Source of the DNA: Acinetobacter amyesii
Lineage (GTDB): Bacteria > Pseudomonadota > Gammaproteobacteria > Pseudomonadales > Moraxellaceae
DNA: 64,000 bases
Direction of reading: 5' to 3'
NCBI RefSeq assembly: GCF_002018365.1
Contig: NZ_MVKX01000006.1
Coordinates: 62,001 to 126,000, forward strand
The position numbers were made by a program, and so were the translations under genes. The notes under the pieces are model-generated. The model ran no database searches, was not told where the DNA came from, and was given only the letters and a program-made list of their open reading frames with translations. How positions within the stretch are numbered: position 1 is the stretch's first letter; each line of letters starts with the position of its first letter. Positions 16,075-27,378 of the stretch are shown in pieces.

Positions 16075-17439
16075 TTAAATGGCTACCTCTTTCCCTAACA
16101 AGTGCGTTAAATGTTGTCGCGCAGATTCATCCATCTGCTGCTTATCCACTTTTACATAAGCCACTTGCTGGTCAGACATCACCACAACTTCTTCAATACC
16201 ACGAATTGCTAAAAGCTGAGAAGTCCATTCATCCGTTTCTTTATCTTCAGGCAAACTAAACACCATAGACGATAAATAACGCGGCTGAGCCAATCCAAAA
16301 CTAATAATTAACCATAAAATGGCTAGACCTGTCAGGATGCCCCATCCCATTGCCGTATCATTTAGCAACAAAAGCTGCCCGCCAATCATACCACCAAAAA
16401 ATGCCCCCAGAAACTGACTGCTGGCGTTCACGCCCATGACTGTCGCTTTAGACTGAATTGGGGCTGCTTTTGATAACCATGACGGTAATAATGCTTCCAT
16501 CACATTAAATGCAATAAAGAATAATCCTAAGCCAGTAAGCAGAATATATTTAGATTCGAAACCAAAAATTAAGATACCCAATCCTAGAATAATGCCACCA
16601 ATGGCGGTCAAGAAAATGCCGCGCATTTTGCGATATTTTTCCGCCAAAATAATACTCGGAAAGGCAAAAAACAGGCTTACAACCAAAAGCGGCAAATACA
16701 CCAGACCATGTGAATGCAAGGGAATATTGGCGAAGTCAATCAACTGAGACGGTACATAAATAAACATCGCGGTGAGTAGTAAATGCAATGCAAAGACTGA
16801 AACGTGCAAACGATTTAGATCAGGCATTTTCAGCACTTGCTTCAACTGAGTCAGATAACCTTGTTGGAAATTTCGGTGATGACGTGTCACTTTCGGCACC
16901 AACAACAACATCGCAATCGCCGCAAGTCCCATGATGGTGGTCACCCAAAATAAGCCCGAGATGCCAACTAAACCTGTGAGCCAAGGTCCAAGGCTAAAGG
17001 CCACCACAAAGGACAGACCGATACTCATCCCCATCATCGCCATAGCTTTGGTTCGCTGTTCTTCACGTGTGACATCGGCTAACAAAGCCATCACTACCGC
17101 AGACACAGCGCCACCACCGGCAATCGCACGCCCGATAATTACGCCATAGATACTATCGGACATCGCCGCAATTGCACCGCCTAAAGCGAACAACAGCAGC
17201 CCGATCACCACCAACGGTTTACGGCTATAACGGTCTGCGATCAGACTAAATGGGATCTGTAAAATCGCTTGGGTCAACCCATAGACACCCACCGCCAAAC
17301 CAATGAGTGCCGGTGTTGCCCCTGCATATTGCTGACCTGCCACTGAGAAAACAGGAATAATCATGAACAGCCCCAGCATACGTAAGGCGAAAATACTACT
17401 CAAAGCAAAAGTTGAGCGTCGTTCAAGAGCATTCATCAT
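16075..17439 (-). CDS. MFS transporter with C-terminal ferredoxin-like domain (YajR-like)
   Basis: 454 residues with 12 predicted membrane helices. The MFS motif A is visible as ADRYSRKPLVVIGLLLFALG, close to residue 65. After the last helix about 65 cytosolic residues remain (from MVFSLPEDKET to the end), matching the small YAM domain of E. coli YajR. The function of YajR-type transporters is unclear; drug/proton antiport is assumed by family. A second ATG directly follows the first. It lies just upstream of ssb on the same strand and may be co-transcribed. Confidence 0.85.
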   Translation of the reverse strand: MMNALERRSTFALSSIFALRMLGLFMIIPVFSVAGQQYAGATPALIGLAVGVYGLTQAILQIPFSLIADRYSRKPLVVIGLLLFALGGAIAAMSDSIYGVIIGRAIAGGGAVSAVVMALLADVTREEQRTKAMAMMGMSIGLSFVVAFSLGPWLTGLVGISGLFWVTTIMGLAAIAMLLLVPKVTRHHRNFQQGYLTQLKQVLKMPDLNRLHVSVFALHLLLTAMFIYVPSQLIDFANIPLHSHGLVYLPLLVVSLFFAFPSIILAEKYRKMRGIFLTAIGGIILGLGILIFGFESKYILLTGLGLFFIAFNVMEALLPSWLSKAAPIQSKATVMGVNASSQFLGAFFGGMIGGQLLLLNDTAMGWGILTGLAILWLIISFGLAQPRYLSSMVFSLPEDKETDEWTSQLLAIRGIEEVVVMSDQQVAYVKVDKQQMDESARQHLTHLLGKEVAI

Positions 17440-17544
17440 AGCTGGTTAAAAATTCATTAATCTTGGAATGGGATTATAGGACATTCAGCTTAAAGCGAAG
17501 CAGGATTTTTATTGATTTTAAATATCCTGATGATTGGACAAATA

Positions 17545-17572
17545 AAAAGCGCAGCTGATGCTGCGCTTTTTG
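17545..17572. terminator. terminator between DUF475 gene and MFS gene
   Basis: AAAAAGCGCAGC (17545-17556) pairs with GCTGCGCTTTTT (17561-17572), with a TGAT loop. It ends the DUF475 transcript on the minus strand. Confidence 0.9.
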
Positions 17573-17594
17573 GGAGATATTAGGCAAGTTTAAA

Positions 17595-18680
17595 TTAGCC
17601 TAGACTTTCTTGGCGCTTTTTATATTGAATTGAGGCAATCACCGCCCAAACAATAAATGCTACACCAATCAGACCCGTTACCACTTCTGGTACATGCAGA
17701 CCTGTGCCACTCGCCAACATAATGAAGGCCAAAGCACCAATCGCATAATGCGCACCATGTTCAAGGAAGATATAAGCATCTAAGGTGCCTTTATCTACTA
17801 AGTAAATGGTCATCGAACGCACGAACATTGCACCAATAGCAAGACCGAGCATAATGATCACGACATCAGAGGTAATCGCAAATGCACCAATCACACCATC
17901 AAAACTGAATGAGGCATCGAGTACTTCAAGGTAAAGGAAACCACCAAAACCTGCTTTGATCACGCCTGTCGGTACGCCATTTGCATCATGTCCAACCGCA
18001 TTACCGTTTTCATCGACTTCAGGTTCGCCACCCAATAAATGACTCAGTACTTGGACACCGATATACACCACGATCCCCCAGATACCCGCCATTACAACCG
18101 CTAGACGAGAGGCTTCAGCCACGTTTGCTGCCATTACCAATAATGCAATTAGAGCAATAAACACGGACATTGCAGGAACGTTTGCAAGATTGGCCAAACG
18201 GCGCTCTAGCCAACGGAACCAATGGGTATCTTTCCCTTCATCTAAGAAGAAGTTCAGGAATACCAACAATAAGAAAGCACCACCAAAGGCCGCAATTTCT
18301 GCATGATGTGCCATCAATTTAGCTGAATACTGAATTGGATCATTCAACGCCATTTGAACCACTTCCATTGCGCCCATGTCTGCAGTTACAGCCACGATCA
18401 CAATTGGGAAAATCAGACGCATACCAAAGACAGCAATCACGATCCCGACGGTTAAGAAAATCATTTTCCAAAAATGATCCCAACCGCGGAGTACAGATGC
18501 ATTGACAACGGCATTGTCAAAAGACAAAGACACTTCCATCACCGCTAAAATGGCAGTGATGGTCAGCGCTGTCAGCATGGCTTGCACGCCTGCATTTGGG
18601 CCATGATTCAGACCCCAATATGCAGAAATAGCAAGACACACGATCGTAAAGACGATTGAGAAACCAAAATGTTTCATCAT
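17595..18680 (-). CDS. DUF475/TerC-like integral membrane protein
   Basis: 361 residues with about nine membrane helices. Two paired acidic motifs inside helices are visible: SLSFDNAVVNASVL near residue 52 and DASFSFDGVIGAFAIT near 257. These are the hallmarks of the DUF475 branch of the TerC/LysE-like superfamily. TerC relatives export manganese or respond to tellurite and membrane stress; for DUF475 itself the ion is not settled. A cytosolic or periplasmic loop around residues 210-235 is rich in Gly, Asn and acidic residues. It has its own terminator. Confidence 0.88.
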   Translation of the reverse strand: MMKHFGFSIVFTIVCLAISAYWGLNHGPNAGVQAMLTALTITAILAVMEVSLSFDNAVVNASVLRGWDHFWKMIFLTVGIVIAVFGMRLIFPIVIVAVTADMGAMEVVQMALNDPIQYSAKLMAHHAEIAAFGGAFLLLVFLNFFLDEGKDTHWFRWLERRLANLANVPAMSVFIALIALLVMAANVAEASRLAVVMAGIWGIVVYIGVQVLSHLLGGEPEVDENGNAVGHDANGVPTGVIKAGFGGFLYLEVLDASFSFDGVIGAFAITSDVVIIMLGLAIGAMFVRSMTIYLVDKGTLDAYIFLEHGAHYAIGALAFIMLASGTGLHVPEVVTGLIGVAFIVWAVIASIQYKKRQESLG

Positions 18681-18887
18681 GATAGATCGACCTATTCATT
18701 CAATAAGATTTCAAAATGAGGGAATACCCAGTTTGAAGCTAAGTTTATGGCGCAATTATGCCGCTTTTCAGGGTTGAAACCAAAAATTATTCGTTACATT
18801 TTGAATAAACACTCTAAGATGGAGGCTCTCAATTACATCGCATCATGGTGTAGACCCGTCTTTCATTTTTAACGACAGGAATGTTCA

Positions 18888-19553
18888 ATGCGTTTTTCTG
18901 AAGAAGTTTGGCAACGTAATACCGCGTTATATCAGCAGATACTCCATCTACCGTTTAATCAGGAGTTGGCTCAGGGCAGCTTAAGCCGCGATGCCTTTTG
19001 CCACTATGTCATTCAGGATGCCCATTATTTATTGGCCTACGGTCGTGCGCTTGCGGTATGTGCAGCCAAGGCATTTGATGCCGACGATGTGATTCAGTTT
19101 TCTGAAGCCGCCAAAATTGCCATCGTGGTGGAACGCAGTCTGCACAATGACTTTATGCAAGGTTTCAACATCAGCAAAGAACAGTTTGAAAATACCCCAC
19201 TAACCCTTGCCTGCCATCATTACACTTCGTTTCTAACAGCGACAGCATGGTCAGAAAGTTACCCTGTGGTCCTTGCCTCACTCCTGCCTTGCTTTTGGAT
19301 CTATGCGGAAGTCGGCAAAGCCATTGTCAGCCAATCTGTGCCAAATAACCCTTACCAAGCATGGATCGATACCTACTCAGGTGAAGACTTCAATACTGCT
19401 GTGCAAAACGTGATTCAAACCATTGATCGAGTGGCAGCCCGCTGCGATGCAGATACACTTGAAAAAATGCATGCCGCCTACACGAACGGCGCAAAATTAG
19501 AATGGATGTTCTGGGACAGCGCGTATCAACAGCGGACATGGCCCGTTGAATAA
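18888..19553 (+). CDS. tenA: TenA-family thiaminase II / aminopyrimidine aminohydrolase
   Basis: 221 residues, all-helical TenA fold. The catalytic Cys lies in ASLLPCFWIYAEVG (about residue 143) and an essential Glu in KLEWMFWDSAY near the C-terminus. An N-terminal QDAHYLLAYGRAL segment holds the substrate-binding Asp. TenA hydrolyses degraded thiamin (formyl-aminopyrimidines) so the pyrimidine can be salvaged. No TPP riboswitch is evident in the 200 bases upstream and no other thi gene is adjacent. It stands alone, followed by a repeat-bearing intergenic region. Confidence 0.92.
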   Translation: MRFSEEVWQRNTALYQQILHLPFNQELAQGSLSRDAFCHYVIQDAHYLLAYGRALAVCAAKAFDADDVIQFSEAAKIAIVVERSLHNDFMQGFNISKEQFENTPLTLACHHYTSFLTATAWSESYPVVLASLLPCFWIYAEVGKAIVSQSVPNNPYQAWIDTYSGEDFNTAVQNVIQTIDRVAARCDADTLEKMHAAYTNGAKLEWMFWDSAYQQRTWPVE

Positions 19554-19936
19554 GCTATTGATTTAAGCTCTGATGTTACGCCCGTAAAAGTAATTTCGCA
19601 TTTTTAATATGCTTTTTAAGTCTATTCGATGGAATCTTACATCCAGAGTTTGAATAAAGGGATCAGCCTTCGGCTGGAGGTACTTTTGTTTCGGCAAAAG
19701 TACCCAAAACCATTGTCATCCGCAAAACTCGTTCACTAGCGTCAAATTATTCAAAGTATCGCAAAAACATTTGTGATTAGAAGTCGTCCTGTCTCAAACA
19801 CTTGCGGATGACTTTACCGCGTATCGTTCTTTTATTTGAATCAAATTGCGCTTCTGATTTTACTGCATAACATCAGTTAAATTTTTATACGGTTGGATTC
19901 GGTGTTTAGAATGACCTTGCACGATCATTTAAGGCA
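19554..19936. other. gene-free stretch with dispersed repeat
   Basis: Contains the hairpin repeat at 19621-19704. The rest is AT-rich DNA without coding signal. Confidence 0.6.
19621..19704 (+). repeat. dispersed hairpin repeat (copy A)
   Basis: Two hairpins in a row: CAGCC-TTC-GGCTG (19664-19676), then GGTACTTTTG paired with CAAAAGTACC (19679-19688/19695-19704). The first about 65 bases match, at roughly 80 percent by eye, the opposite strand of 52361-52426. A similar TACTTTTG hairpin stands at 26225-26250. Confidence 0.7.
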
Positions 19937-20659
19937 TTAGCGTTTAAAACGATACCATCCGAGGAAAATCCCCATCGCGATAATCACCAAGAAGATCGCA
20001 AAACGTGCTTCACGCAATTCACTGCGCGCTGCTTTGCGTTCCTGCATTTCTTCTGAATGAAATTGTGATTTGATCATCGGATCAAGTTGAGCAATGGCCA
20101 ATAAATCTTTGGGCTTTTCACCTTTACCTAAAATCAAATACAGCCCTTTCACCTGCATTTCATTGAGTTTGCCCAGTTCAATATTCAGTTGGGTAGCTTG
20201 TGCATTATAGTCAGGCACCCAATCTTCTACGCGGGCATATACATGGGCACGACTGGTATCAAAGAGTGATGCATCCTGCACTTTCTTGCCCGTTTGATCT
20301 TCCAGTTGCTCACTCAGATCGGAAAACTGGGACAATACATAGTCTTTTTTCTGTGCCAACTGCACGCCGTCAAAAGCATACTCTTGTATTTTTTGTGCAG
20401 GATTATTTTTCAATAATAAGCCTTGGGGAACGACTTTAAAGTCCAATACGGTATTGTCAGGGACTTGGTTGGTTTGTAGCACCATATATACCACAGACCA
20501 TAGTTGTTCATTTTGCGCGACCGCAGGCACGCTCACGCTATAACGCTGCTCTGCTGCCGGGTCAATAAACTGTTCAAACGCGAGGATTTGACTGTCTTCA
20601 GCCCATAGGATTTGGCTTGAAAACATGAGGCAGATGATCACCCAAAATTGTTTTAACAT
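19937..20659 (-). CDS. hypothetical membrane-anchored periplasmic protein
   Basis: 240 residues. The N-terminal signal peptide (MLKQFWVIICLMFSSQILWA, cleavage near residue 20) is followed by a soluble domain of about 190 residues with no recognised fold. A C-terminal membrane helix FAIFLVIIAMGIFLGWY and a basic RFKR tail follow. It is thus a periplasmic domain anchored at its C-terminus. A coiled, charged segment (EEMQERKAARSELREAR) precedes the helix. Neighbours give no pathway hint. A real gene by codon use and topology, but the function is unknown. Confidence 0.75.
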   Translation of the reverse strand: MLKQFWVIICLMFSSQILWAEDSQILAFEQFIDPAAEQRYSVSVPAVAQNEQLWSVVYMVLQTNQVPDNTVLDFKVVPQGLLLKNNPAQKIQEYAFDGVQLAQKKDYVLSQFSDLSEQLEDQTGKKVQDASLFDTSRAHVYARVEDWVPDYNAQATQLNIELGKLNEMQVKGLYLILGKGEKPKDLLAIAQLDPMIKSQFHSEEMQERKAARSELREARFAIFLVIIAMGIFLGWYRFKR

Positions 20660-20847
20660 TATTTGCTCTTATCATGATTATTTGCTGTTCTGTCAGAATT
20701 ATAATTAATTATTCAAATACTTACATTTAAAATCACACATTTAACGATTGGAAATTCATCATAATTTTAGCCAAATCTATTGTTTTATAAATGATCTAAA
20801 TCACATAAAAAATTGATCTGAATCAGCGCCTATATTGGCTTTGATAC

Positions 20848-21195
20848 TTACTGAAAACTCTGCCATGCATAAATCAAAACAGCCGCAGCAAGTACCCAAC
20901 TCAACGTTGCTACACTCAAACATGCCGTTAAGCTCATACGTGTTGCGAGCAGATACACCATCAATAAATAAATGAAATATGGGATGAGAGACCAGAGTCC
21001 AAACAACGCTGTTTTTTGTAATGCGGCTGCACCCTGATCATTTGCCACAATCACATGAGCAATCAGTGCAAAAGTCGGAAACAATGGGACCAGCCCTGCA
21101 ATATAAAACGCCTTACTTTTAGACAGCAAAGCAATTAATACCACAACAAAGGCACCCATTAAGCTTTTGAGAAATAAGGACAACATGGTATTCAA
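20848..21195 (-). CDS. GlpM family inner-membrane protein
   Basis: 115 residues with four predicted membrane helices. Segments such as VVLIALLSKSKAFYIAGLVPLFPTFALIAH and FGLWSLIPYFIYL (given in part) match the GlpM family. In Pseudomonas, GlpM is linked to glycerol metabolism and alginate formation; its biochemical role is not known. The E. coli relative is YdgC. The gene stands alone, without a glp regulon nearby. Confidence 0.85.
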   Translation of the reverse strand: MNTMLSLFLKSLMGAFVVVLIALLSKSKAFYIAGLVPLFPTFALIAHVIVANDQGAAALQKTALFGLWSLIPYFIYLLMVYLLATRMSLTACLSVATLSWVLAAAVLIYAWQSFQ

Positions 21196-21320
21196 CAGTT
21201 TCGCGAAAACTGCATTTTACGCCTTTTCTGTAATAGTCCTGAGATTTTTCAATGCATTTTTATGCGCATGGCACAGGAGATTTAAACGATGAACTTAAAA
21301 CAGTCATAGCGCTTTTATCT

Positions 21321-21704
21321 TTATGCACCTTTACACCACAGGCTAGATGTAAAGCGCGCTTTTTGTTGCTCAGCCATGTGCTTAAACTGCGCTTGAACTT
21401 TTAAATCTTCAGCGCTCATCAAATGTTGATTGTTTTCGACAATCGCCAAAACCAAATCAAACTGTTGAGGAATTTTTTCGCAAGCCAGCTGCTTTTTTTC
21501 AGCGTCTGTTTTGGCCTGACCTAATTTCGCAATATACAGATCAATTTTTTCACTTTCGGTATTCAGCGCCAAAGTTGCTTGTTCTAAGCTGTCATATTTT
21601 TGCGCTTTCGGTGTTTGGTTCGGGGTACATGCACTCAAAAACACACTACACATCAATAAACCCACCACACCTAATGTTGGATTGAGATGAAGTTGCCATT
21701 TCAT
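21321..21704 (-). CDS. small lipoprotein, unknown function
   Basis: 127 residues. The signal sequence ends in the lipobox LSAC, so Cys26 would be lipidated. The mature part is charged and helical with two cysteines (QLACEKIPQQ and the C-terminal LWCKGA) that could form a disulfide. ATG 21704 is chosen because AGGA lies about 8 bases upstream and it gives a proper lipoprotein signal; a longer frame starting at 21800 does not. It diverges from uvrA across 180 bp. No family is recognised. Confidence 0.75.
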   Translation of the reverse strand: MKWQLHLNPTLGVVGLLMCSVFLSACTPNQTPKAQKYDSLEQATLALNTESEKIDLYIAKLGQAKTDAEKKQLACEKIPQQFDLVLAIVENNQHLMSAEDLKVQAQFKHMAEQQKARFTSSLWCKGA

Positions 21705-21883
21705 GTTAAAAGTCCTAGATTGCTGATTTGCGGATGTTTCAGGGCATCGGCACAGCCAGCTATATTTTGATTCGGCCATTTTTCTCACAAAGTCACGCAT
21801 AAATCTAGGTTTAAATTACACTTGAACATTTTTCATGCGCTATCATATATAGGTTTTTCGATGAATCTTTTAGGACCCCTTGC

Positions 21884-24715
21884 ATGAGCCAAAGCCATAT
21901 CCGTATTCGAGGCGCACGTACCCATAACTTAAAAAATGTGTCACTCGATATTCCACGCGACAAGTTTGTGGTCATTACGGGTCTTTCTGGTTCAGGGAAG
22001 TCCTCTTTGGCTTTTGATACCTTGTATGCTGAAGGTCAACGTCGCTATGTTGAGTCCTTATCTGCCTATGCGCGTCAATTCCTTTCGCAAATGGAAAAGC
22101 CCGAAGTCGACTCGATTGAAGGCTTGAGTCCCGCGATTGCCATCGAACAAAAATCAACCAGCCATAACCCACGCTCGACGGTGGGAACGATCACCGAAAT
22201 TTACGACTATTTACGTCTACTCTATGCCCGTGTTGGCACACCATACTGTCCTGAACATGACCTCCCGATGGTGGCTCAGACTGTGTCTGAAATGGTCGAT
22301 ACCGTCAAAGGTCTAGAAGAAGGTACGGCGCTTATGTTGCTTGCCCCTGTGGTCCGTGACCGTAAGGGTGAATACACCAACTTATTTGAACAATTACAAG
22401 GTCAGGGTTTCGTTCGTGCCCGTGTCGATGGTGAAGTCATTGATATCGACACACCACCCGAATTAGACAAAAAGAAAAAGCACACCATTGAAGTGGTGGT
22501 CGACCGTTTTAAGGTGCGTGATGATCTTGGCAACCGGATTGCAGAAAGTTTTGAAACCGCTTTACGCATGGGCGGTGATATTGCCATTTTGTCGTGGATG
22601 AAAGGTGAACAAGAAGACCGCGTATTTTCAGCCAAACACTCCTGCCCTGAATGTGAACGTGCCGTTGGTGAACTGGAACCGCGTCTATTTTCCTTCAATA
22701 ATCCATTCGGTGCCTGCCCTGTTTGTGATGGTTTAGGCACACGCAGCCATTTTAGTGCTGACAAATTGATTCCCAATAATGAAGTTTCGATTAGCCAAGG
22801 GGCAATCCGTGGTTGGGACCGTCAACGTCCGTATTACTACAGCATGATTCAAAAAGTCGCCGATCATTTTGGTTACTCACTAGATACACCGTGGAATGAA
22901 CTCAATGCCGACACCAAAAAGAAATTTCTATATGGGACAGGTAAAGAAAAAGTTGACCTGAGTTATATCGATGAACGTGGTCGTTCGCACAAACGTGTAC
23001 AAGCGTTTGAAGGGATTTTGCCGCACCTAGAACGTCGCTACCGTGAAACCGAATCCAACTATGTACGTGAAGATTTAGCACAGTATTTGTCAAATGCCGC
23101 TTGTGATGCTTGTGATGGTTCTCGTCTGAATGAAATCTCACGTAATGTGAAAATTTTAGATAAGACCATCGCCCAGATCACTAAGATGTCAATTGGCGAT
23201 GCTGAAAGCTATTATCAAGATCTCAACTTAAGCGGTGCCAAAGGCGAAATTGCCGACAAGATTTTCAAAGAAATCCGTGAACGTTTGCACTTCCTCGTCT
23301 CTGTAGGTTTGAACTATTTAAGCTTATCGCGCTCGGCAGAAACACTTTCGGGCGGTGAAGCCCAGCGTATCCGTTTGGCCTCACAAATTGGTGCAGGCCT
23401 TATGGGCGTGATGTATGTCCTCGATGAACCGTCAATTGGTCTACATCAGCGTGATAATGACCGCTTGCTTGAAACCTTAGTTCGCCTACGTGACCTTGGT
23501 AATACCGTGCTCGTCGTTGAGCATGATGAAGATGCCATTCGAGCGGCTGACCATATTATTGATATTGGTCCGGGTGCAGGTGTGCATGGCGGTCATGTGA
23601 TTGCCGAAGGAACTTATGATGAAATTTTGGCAAACCCTGACTCGCTGACAGGTCAGTATTTATCAGGCAAGTTAAAAATCGAAGTTCCAAAACAACGTGT
23701 ACAGCCACCGAAACCTGAAGAACAAATCAAGTTAATGGGTGCTGCGGGTCATAACCTGAAAAATGTCGACCTGACCATTCCTTTAGGGGTGATGACCTGT
23801 GTAACGGGTGTGTCGGGTTCAGGTAAATCGACACTGATTAACCGGACATTATTGCCGCTTGCAGCAACTCAATTGAACGGTGCAACCACACTGACTGCGG
23901 AAAAATTTGACTCAATTGATGGCTTACAGTTCCTCGATAAAGTCGTCGATATTGACCAAAGCCCAATTGGTCGTACACCACGTTCAAACCCTGCAACTTA
24001 CACCGGTTTGTTCACCCCTATTCGTGAACTGTTTGCACAAACTCCTGAAGCCAAAGCACGTGGTTATGCCGCAGGTCGTTTCTCGTTTAACGTGAAAGGT
24101 GGTCGCTGTGAAGCCTGCGAAGGTGACGGTATGATTAAAGTGGCGATGCATTTCTTACCCGATATGTATGTGCCTTGTGATGCCTGCCATGGCAAGCGCT
24201 ATAACCGCGAAACGTTAGAAGTTGGTTATAAAGGTCGTAACATTTCAGATGTCTTAGAAATGACGGTTGAAGATGCGATGCATTTCTTTGATGCTATTCC
24301 TGTGATTCACCGTCGTTTGGAAACCTTGAACCAAGTGGGCTTGGGCTACATCCGTTTGGGTCAGTCTGCAACCACACTTTCAGGTGGTGAAGCGCAGCGT
24401 GTGAAATTGGCACGTGAGTTGGCAAAACGCGATACAGGCAAAACCTTGTACGTGCTTGATGAACCGACGACAGGTCTACACTTCCATGATATTGCCAAAT
24501 TGCTCGACATCCTGCATGAGCTACGTAATAAGGGCAATACCATCGTGGTGATTGAGCATAACTTGGATGTGATTAAGACTGCCGATTGGATTGTGGACTT
24601 AGGCCCTGAAGGTGGTGCAGGTGGCGGTATGATTATTGCCGAAGGTACACCTGAATTTGTTGCGAAGAATAAAGTGTCGCATACAGCGAAGTTCTTAAAG
24701 CCGATGTTGAAGTAA
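21884..24715 (+). CDS. uvrA: excinuclease ABC subunit A
   Basis: 943 residues, close to E. coli UvrA. Two ABC ATPase halves are visible: Walker [15 protein letters not shown] near residue 31 and [14 protein letters not shown] near 640, with signature [12 protein letters not shown] and [12 protein letters not shown]. Zinc-binding cysteine pairs occur at CPEC/CPVC (about 253-283) and CEAC/CDAC (about 740-770). UvrA dimers recognise bulky DNA lesions and load UvrB in nucleotide excision repair. A hairpin at 24725-24744 follows the stop. Confidence 0.98.
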   Translation: MSQSHIRIRGARTHNLKNVSLDIPRDKFVVITGLSGSGKSSLAFDTLYAEGQRRYVESLSAYARQFLSQMEKPEVDSIEGLSPAIAIEQKSTSHNPRSTVGTITEIYDYLRLLYARVGTPYCPEHDLPMVAQTVSEMVDTVKGLEEGTALMLLAPVVRDRKGEYTNLFEQLQGQGFVRARVDGEVIDIDTPPELDKKKKHTIEVVVDRFKVRDDLGNRIAESFETALRMGGDIAILSWMKGEQEDRVFSAKHSCPECERAVGELEPRLFSFNNPFGACPVCDGLGTRSHFSADKLIPNNEVSISQGAIRGWDRQRPYYYSMIQKVADHFGYSLDTPWNELNADTKKKFLYGTGKEKVDLSYIDERGRSHKRVQAFEGILPHLERRYRETESNYVREDLAQYLSNAACDACDGSRLNEISRNVKILDKTIAQITKMSIGDAESYYQDLNLSGAKGEIADKIFKEIRERLHFLVSVGLNYLSLSRSAETLSGGEAQRIRLASQIGAGLMGVMYVLDEPSIGLHQRDNDRLLETLVRLRDLGNTVLVVEHDEDAIRAADHIIDIGPGAGVHGGHVIAEGTYDEILANPDSLTGQYLSGKLKIEVPKQRVQPPKPEEQIKLMGAAGHNLKNVDLTIPLGVMTCVTGVSGSGKSTLINRTLLPLAATQLNGATTLTAEKFDSIDGLQFLDKVVDIDQSPIGRTPRSNPATYTGLFTPIRELFAQTPEAKARGYAAGRFSFNVKGGRCEACEGDGMIKVAMHFLPDMYVPCDACHGKRYNRETLEVGYKGRNISDVLEMTVEDAMHFFDAIPVIHRRLETLNQVGLGYIRLGQSATTLSGGEAQRVKLARELAKRDTGKTLYVLDEPTTGLHFHDIAKLLDILHELRNKGNTIVVIEHNLDVIKTADWIVDLGPEGGAGGGMIIAEGTPEFVAKNKVSHTAKFLKPMLK

Positions 24716-24724
24716 ACAAATAAC

Positions 24725-24744
24725 TCCCTCTTGAAAAAGAGGGA
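24725..24744 (+). terminator. hairpin after uvrA
   Basis: TCCCTCTT pairs with AAGAGGGA around a GAAA loop. No T-run follows, so termination may be weak and read into the dGTPase gene. Confidence 0.5.
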
Positions 24745-24824
24745 ACCTACCTCATTATCATAAACTTCAGGTTGAAAAACCTTTAAAAAACAAATTTTTA
24801 CTTTATGATAAAAAGAGGTATTTG

Positions 24825-26162
24825 ATGCTAGATCATCAGTTATTAGAAACGCGTGTAAATCATACCGAAACACAAGATAATGATTGGAACTCCCACTCTA
24901 GAGATATCGCATATCAAATTGACCGTGCTCGTATTATTCACTCAGCTTCATTTAGACGTTTACAAGCAAAAACCCAAATTTTAGGTATTGGAGACAGTGA
25001 TTTTTATCGTACTCGACTAACTCACTCTCTTGAAGTAGCTCAGTTAGGCTTTGGAATTACTGAAAGTTTAAAAAGTAGATACAAAAGTAACCCAGAATAT
25101 CTAGATCTAATACCATCTCAAAATGTGATTGAAAGTATCTGTTTAGCTCATGATATTGGTCATCCAGCTTTTGGCCATGGTGGAGAAGTAGCATTAAATT
25201 ATTGTATGACAAAGGATGGTGGCTTTGAGGGTAATGGACAAACGCTGAGAATTGTTTCTAAATTAGCCGAATATACACCAGAAAATGGAATGAATTTAAC
25301 AAGACGCACTTTGTTGGGTTTAATTAAATATCCCGTTCCATATTCTAAATTTAATAAAATATATCCACCCACAGAAAATAATAAAAATTTACATACACCT
25401 CTACAGCTCAGTGAATACCATCCACCTAAATGTATATTGGATACTGAAGCAGATCTATTTACATCATGGGTTGCTTCAATTTTCACTAAAGACGACTTAG
25501 AAAAATTCATGACCATTAACCCGGAGAAACCTAATAAACCCCTTTATACGTCCTTTGATTCTTCTATTATGGAACTAGCTGATGATATTTCATATGGTAT
25601 TCATGATCTTGAAGATGCTGTAGCTTTACGCTTAGTTACTGAGTCCCAATGGAAGAACCAAGTGCTTTCTCAGATAAGTGAACTAAATATTGAACTTACT
25701 CATCATATTGAACAAATATCAAGTTTATTATTTGGAGCAAATAATAAGGAGCGTAAGCATGCTATTAGCAAATTAGTGCGTTATTTTCTAAAGAAAGCCC
25801 AAATTCATAAAAAAAATCTCTTTCAACACCCTTTATTAGATTTTACAGCAACTCTTGAAACTGAAGATGATGTTAAAGCTCTCGGAATCATCCAAAAATT
25901 CGTAGTCGACAATGTAATTAAACAACCTGAAATTCAAATTCTGGATTATAAGGGCCAAAAAATTGTCGTAGAGTTATTTGAAGTATTATCAAATAATCCA
26001 AAACAACTTTTACCAAAATCCACCTTTGAACAATATGAAAAGTCGGAAAATAAAAATAGAGTGATATGCGACTATATTTCAGGTATGACAGATGCATATG
26101 CTGCAAGACTGTATCACAAACTATTTACACCAAACATGGGATCTGTCTTTGATCGACTGTAA
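24825..26162 (+). CDS. dgt: dGTPase-like HD-domain triphosphohydrolase
   Basis: 445 residues. HD-domain ligands are visible in RTRLTHSLEVAQ (His), CLAHDIGHPAFGHGGE (His-Asp) and the later MELADDISYGIHDLEDA (Asp). The N-terminal RARIIHSASFRRLQAKTQIL is the family's dNTP-binding signature. Dgt-type enzymes cut dGTP to deoxyguanosine and triphosphate, and dNTP depletion by such enzymes can block phage. ATG 24825 follows AGAGG at good spacing. The gene is markedly AT-richer than uvrA on its left and blaOXA on its right, suggesting horizontal arrival. Housekeeping dNTP control is the alternative role. Confidence 0.88.
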   Translation: MLDHQLLETRVNHTETQDNDWNSHSRDIAYQIDRARIIHSASFRRLQAKTQILGIGDSDFYRTRLTHSLEVAQLGFGITESLKSRYKSNPEYLDLIPSQNVIESICLAHDIGHPAFGHGGEVALNYCMTKDGGFEGNGQTLRIVSKLAEYTPENGMNLTRRTLLGLIKYPVPYSKFNKIYPPTENNKNLHTPLQLSEYHPPKCILDTEADLFTSWVASIFTKDDLEKFMTINPEKPNKPLYTSFDSSIMELADDISYGIHDLEDAVALRLVTESQWKNQVLSQISELNIELTHHIEQISSLLFGANNKERKHAISKLVRYFLKKAQIHKKNLFQHPLLDFTATLETEDDVKALGIIQKFVVDNVIKQPEIQILDYKGQKIVVELFEVLSNNPKQLLPKSTFEQYEKSENKNRVICDYISGMTDAYAARLYHKLFTPNMGSVFDRL

Positions 26163-26224
26163 TCAATAAAATTATTTACATGACGGCGACATGGATGTGC
26201 CCTCAGTCAAACAAAAGCATTTTG

Positions 26225-26250
26225 CCTACTTTTGTGCTTTCAAAAGTAGG
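26225..26250. repeat. hairpin related to the dispersed repeat (copy C)
   Basis: CCTACTTTTG (26225-26234) pairs perfectly with CAAAAGTAGG (26241-26250) around a 6-base loop. The core TACTTTTG/CAAAAGTA is shared with the repeat at 19679-19704. It lies between the convergent dGTPase and blaOXA genes and may also act as a transcript end. Confidence 0.6.
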
Positions 26251-26325
26251 AATCTCCTACGCAATGGAAACTCAAACCCAATGCAAAGTGAGGACATGCA
26301 AACTCAAAACTCAAAACTCATATAA

Positions 26326-27222
<897 letters not shown>

Positions 27223-27378
27223 TCAAACCTGAATTGTTTACTTTTCAACAGTCTTGTATCTGTCGAAAACTCAGCATATCGACTATTTATTTTTAAACAA
27301 AACATCCTTATGATGACGCCTATCGTGGACTCAACAACGAATATTTTTAACTTTTTAAAATATAAAAGCATACTAACA

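Noticed and set aside
18720..18887. TPP riboswitch before tenA
   Set aside because: No CTGAGA thi-box or matching P1 stem could be found.
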